This document shows, piece after piece, positions 62,034 through 64,000 of a DNA stretch of 64,000 nucleotides. The number at the start of each line of letters is the position of its first letter. Position 1 is the stretch's first letter. The notes beneath the pieces were generated by a model. It had not been told where the DNA came from. It saw only the letters and a list, made by a program, of their open reading frames with translations, and made no database searches. This DNA is from Rhodobacteraceae bacterium EL129. GTDB taxonomy: Bacteria; Pseudomonadota; Alphaproteobacteria; Rhodobacterales; Rhodobacteraceae. The translations under genes were made by a program, and so were the position numbers. The stretch spans positions 1,130,973-1,194,972 of the forward strand of contig ONZJ01000002.1 of NCBI GenBank assembly GCA_900313005.1, given 5' to 3'.

Positions 62034-63404
62034 ATGCAGACCCTTGCTATTATTGCGCTCTTTGCGCTTGTGATCATTGCCAGCCTGGCCGTCGCACCAC
62101 GCCGTGCCAGCGTCGAGGGGTTCTTTGGTGGGATGTCCGAAAGCGGGCGGGCGCCGGGATTGTGGACGCTGGTGCTGAGCCAGGTGACCACCTGGATTTT
62201 CGCGCGCTCCCTGATGAACGCGGCAATCCTTGGGTATTTCTACGGAATTTGGGGCGTCTTGGCCTATACGGCCTATTATGGCTCGTTCCTGACGGGTGGC
62301 TTTGTGGTCAGCCGCATGCGTGAGGCCGGGGCCGGATCGGTACAGGATTGGCTGGGGGCACGTTTTGGCGGGGTCGGGGTCACCTGCTACAATCTGGTCA
62401 TCGCGCTGCGTCTGTTGTCCGAGGTTTTTGCCAACCTGCTGGTGGTGGGCCTGATCTTTGCCGCCGCCTTGCCCGACGTGGGCATGGCCCGCGAAGGGGC
62501 CATCGTATTGGTGGCAGTATTGGCGCTGGCCTATAGCGCCTGGGGCGGGCTGAGTGCCGCATTGCGCACAGATGTGTTGCAGATGGCCGTCTTTCTTGCC
62601 GTCTTTGCGGTGGCGTTTGTGGCTTTGATCCTTAGCCCCGGTTTTGACTTCGGGGCCGTTTTGACAGCTCCGGGCACGTCCGGGGCCTGGAATGGGCAGG
62701 TGTTGCTGTTGGTGGCTTTCCTGCAGGTCTTTTCCTACCCGGTGCATGATCCTGTGATGATGGACCGCGGGTTCCTGGCAGACCGCGCCACAACGCGACG
62801 GTCGTTTCTGCATGCGTTTTGGGTGTCGTCCTTGTGCATCATCGCCTTTGGCATGTTTGGCATTCAGGCCGGGATCGTAGGGGCCGAGTACGAAGGCCAG
62901 CTCTTGGGCACCTGGTCGATGATGTTCCCGGCATGGGTCTATGTGGCACTGCTGTTGTCGCTGCTGATCTCGGCTCTCAGCACGCTCGATTCGGCGCTGG
63001 CGTCCGCCGCGCGTCTTGTGGTGGATGAATTGCGTCTGGCTCCGCGTAGCCTGACCTCGGGGCGTCTGACCATGGTTGTGTTTACGCTCTTGGGGGCAGG
63101 ATTGACCCTTTGGGGCAATCAGAGCTTGTTTGACGCGGTTGCGGTCAGTGGCACCGCCAGCATGTTCCTGACGCCGGTTCTGGTCGCAGGGTTGATCCTG
63201 GGGCGTCCGGTGGCGCTCTGGGCCTATCTGACCGCCTTCGGGGCTGCCATGCTGGGTGCGATTGCCTATTTCACCCGTGATACACTGTTTGTGCATTTGC
63301 TGCCTGAGGGCCACAAATACGAGCAATTGCTGGTGATTTGCATTGTCGTTCTGGCTGTGGGCTTTGTGGCGGTGCTGTTGGGCATGTCACGCAAAACGGC
63401 CTGA
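62034..63404 (+). CDS. Sodium:solute symporter family protein
   Basis: A 456-aa inner-membrane transporter with about 12 helices, of the SSS type (proline, pantothenate or urea transport relatives). N-terminal TLVLSQVTTWIFARSLMNAA, the SVQDWLGARFGG segment after helix 3, the YSAWGGLSAALRTDVLQMAVFL motif near residue 165 and LLISALSTLDSALASAARLV near 305 are recognisable. Substrate unknown. A 10-bp hairpin in the leader may block the ribosome-binding site. Confidence 0.85.
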   Translation: MQTLAIIALFALVIIASLAVAPRRASVEGFFGGMSESGRAPGLWTLVLSQVTTWIFARSLMNAAILGYFYGIWGVLAYTAYYGSFLTGGFVVSRMREAGAGSVQDWLGARFGGVGVTCYNLVIALRLLSEVFANLLVVGLIFAAALPDVGMAREGAIVLVAVLALAYSAWGGLSAALRTDVLQMAVFLAVFAVAFVALILSPGFDFGAVLTAPGTSGAWNGQVLLLVAFLQVFSYPVHDPVMMDRGFLADRATTRRSFLHAFWVSSLCIIAFGMFGIQAGIVGAEYEGQLLGTWSMMFPAWVYVALLLSLLISALSTLDSALASAARLVVDELRLAPRSLTSGRLTMVVFTLLGAGLTLWGNQSLFDAVAVSGTASMFLTPVLVAGLILGRPVALWAYLTAFGAAMLGAIAYFTRDTLFVHLLPEGHKYEQLLVICIVVLAVGFVAVLLGMSRKTA

Positions 63405-63492
63405 GCCAGCGGCCACTTGCGCCAACCGTCGCGGATTGCTATCCGTTCGGCTGAATGCCCGACCAAAGTGATCGGGTACAGACGAGGCCGCA

Positions 63493-64000
63493 TTGACCGA
63501 CACGCACCCCCGCCTTGAAATCCGCCATCTGTCGCGCTCTTACGAGGGGCGCAAAGTGGTGGATGATGTTTCGCTGAGTGTAGCACCGGGGCAGGTGACC
63601 TGCCTGCTGGGGCCATCGGGCTGTGGTAAATCCACGACCCTGCGCTGTATTGCGGGCGTCGAGATGCAAGATGCGGGCGAGATTTACGTCGACGGGTCGC
63701 TGGTCTGCGACACCAAGTTTCGGGTGCCCCCCGAGCTGCGTCATATCGGCCTGATGTTCCAAGATTTCGCACTGTTTCCGCATCTGAGCGTGGCGGACAA
63801 CATCAAGTTCGGGTTGACCGGGACCAAACCCGAGGCCGCCCATCGGGTAGAGGAGCTGCTGGAGCGCGTCGGCCTGCTGGGCTTTGATAAGGCTTACCCA
63901 CACGAGTTATCGGGCGGCGAGCAGCAACGCGTGGCCCTGGCACGGGCGCTGGCCCCCAAGCCGCGGATCATGTTGATGGACGAGCCGTTTTCCGGGTTGG
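63493..64000 (+). CDS. ABC transporter ATP-binding protein, 3' end missing
   Basis: The first 169 codons of an ABC ATPase, cut off by the window end. Walker A GPSGCGKST (residues 40-48), Q-loop LMFQDFALFPHL, signature LSGGEQQRVALARAL and Walker B IMLMDEP are all present and intact. The type resembles iron(III)/spermidine/2-aminoethylphosphonate importers (FbpC/PotA group), where the truncated C-terminal part would hold the TOBE domain. The start is TTG 63493; no other start is in frame after the last stop at 63469-63471. Confidence 0.88.
   Translation, partial: MTDTHPRLEIRHLSRSYEGRKVVDDVSLSVAPGQVTCLLGPSGCGKSTTLRCIAGVEMQDAGEIYVDGSLVCDTKFRVPPELRHIGLMFQDFALFPHLSVADNIKFGLTGTKPEAAHRVEELLERVGLLGFDKAYPHELSGGEQQRVALARALAPKPRIMLMDEPFSGL

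Noticed and set aside
61965..63326. 453-codon minus-strand frame opposite the symporter
   Set aside because: Gln/His/Arg-rich shadow of a membrane protein gene; no homology features.
1..64000. tRNA, rRNA, insertion sequence, prophage or CRISPR genes
   Set aside because: I looked through all intergenic gaps above about 100 bases and found no cloverleaf, rRNA segment, transposase or regular repeat-spacer structure.

Overview
The window is a contiguous piece of the core chromosome of an alphaproteobacterium, almost certainly a member of the Rhodobacteraceae (Roseobacter group). Three things point there: moderately high GC content, a 14-gene nuo (complex I) operon interrupted by many small lineage-specific genes as in Paracoccus and Rhodobacter, and a VPLPA-type C-terminal sorting signal and Hint-domain protein typical of marine Rhodobacterales. 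I see no rRNA, tRNA, CRISPR array, transposase or phage gene. Most genes sit in tight operons with TGATG or ATGA overlaps.

Layout. 1-1002: 3' part of a FAD oxidoreductase; then an M20 amidohydrolase. 2289-5677 (minus): moaA, waaA (Kdo transferase) and a glycosyltransferase. 5765-10167: a lipoprotein gene, then the minus-strand operon glmU-glmS-alkD-like, which makes amino-sugar precursors. 10312-14452: a phosphoglycolate-type phosphatase, an orphan DegT/DnrJ aminotransferase, a universal stress protein and an AGCS symporter. 14591-25827: a leucine/isovalerate degradation (liu-type) cluster: isovaleryl-CoA dehydrogenase, acyl-CoA ligase, both methylcrotonyl-CoA carboxylase subunits, a GST, HMG-CoA lyase and an enoyl-CoA hydratase. 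It carries unrelated passengers, including a membrane-anchored SNase-like nuclease and an unknown 223-aa protein between the two carboxylase subunits. A promoter with a 14-bp palindromic operator lies in front of it. 25920-27858: a MetE-like methionine synthase and a VPLPA-CTERM surface protein.

28304-48614 is the complete nuoABCDEFGHIJKLMN operon, ending in a strong terminator. Thirteen extra genes are interleaved: lipoproteins, small membrane proteins, DUF5333- and DUF5337-like proteins, a MAPEG protein, a methyltransferase-like protein, a carboxymuconolactone-decarboxylase-like protein, a 39-aa peptide, and a membrane protein that duplicates the C-terminal domain of NuoE. birA, coaX and rnj (RNase J) follow.

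52073-64000 is more mixed: a HalD/BesD-like 2-oxoglutarate oxygenase with a repeat array upstream, a DEAD-box helicase, a glycosyltransferase, prfC, a pentapeptide-repeat membrane protein, a Hint-domain protein, an SDR lacking the usual Tyr/Lys pair, a second HEAT-type alkylation-repair-like protein, a sodium:solute symporter with a hairpin leader, and the 5' part of an ABC transporter ATPase cut by the window end.

Most candidates for new biology are in the accessory genes of the nuo operon, in the passengers of the leucine cluster, and in several structured leaders or operators. No single unambiguous new system stands out. Functions are assigned from motifs read by eye; no database search was run.
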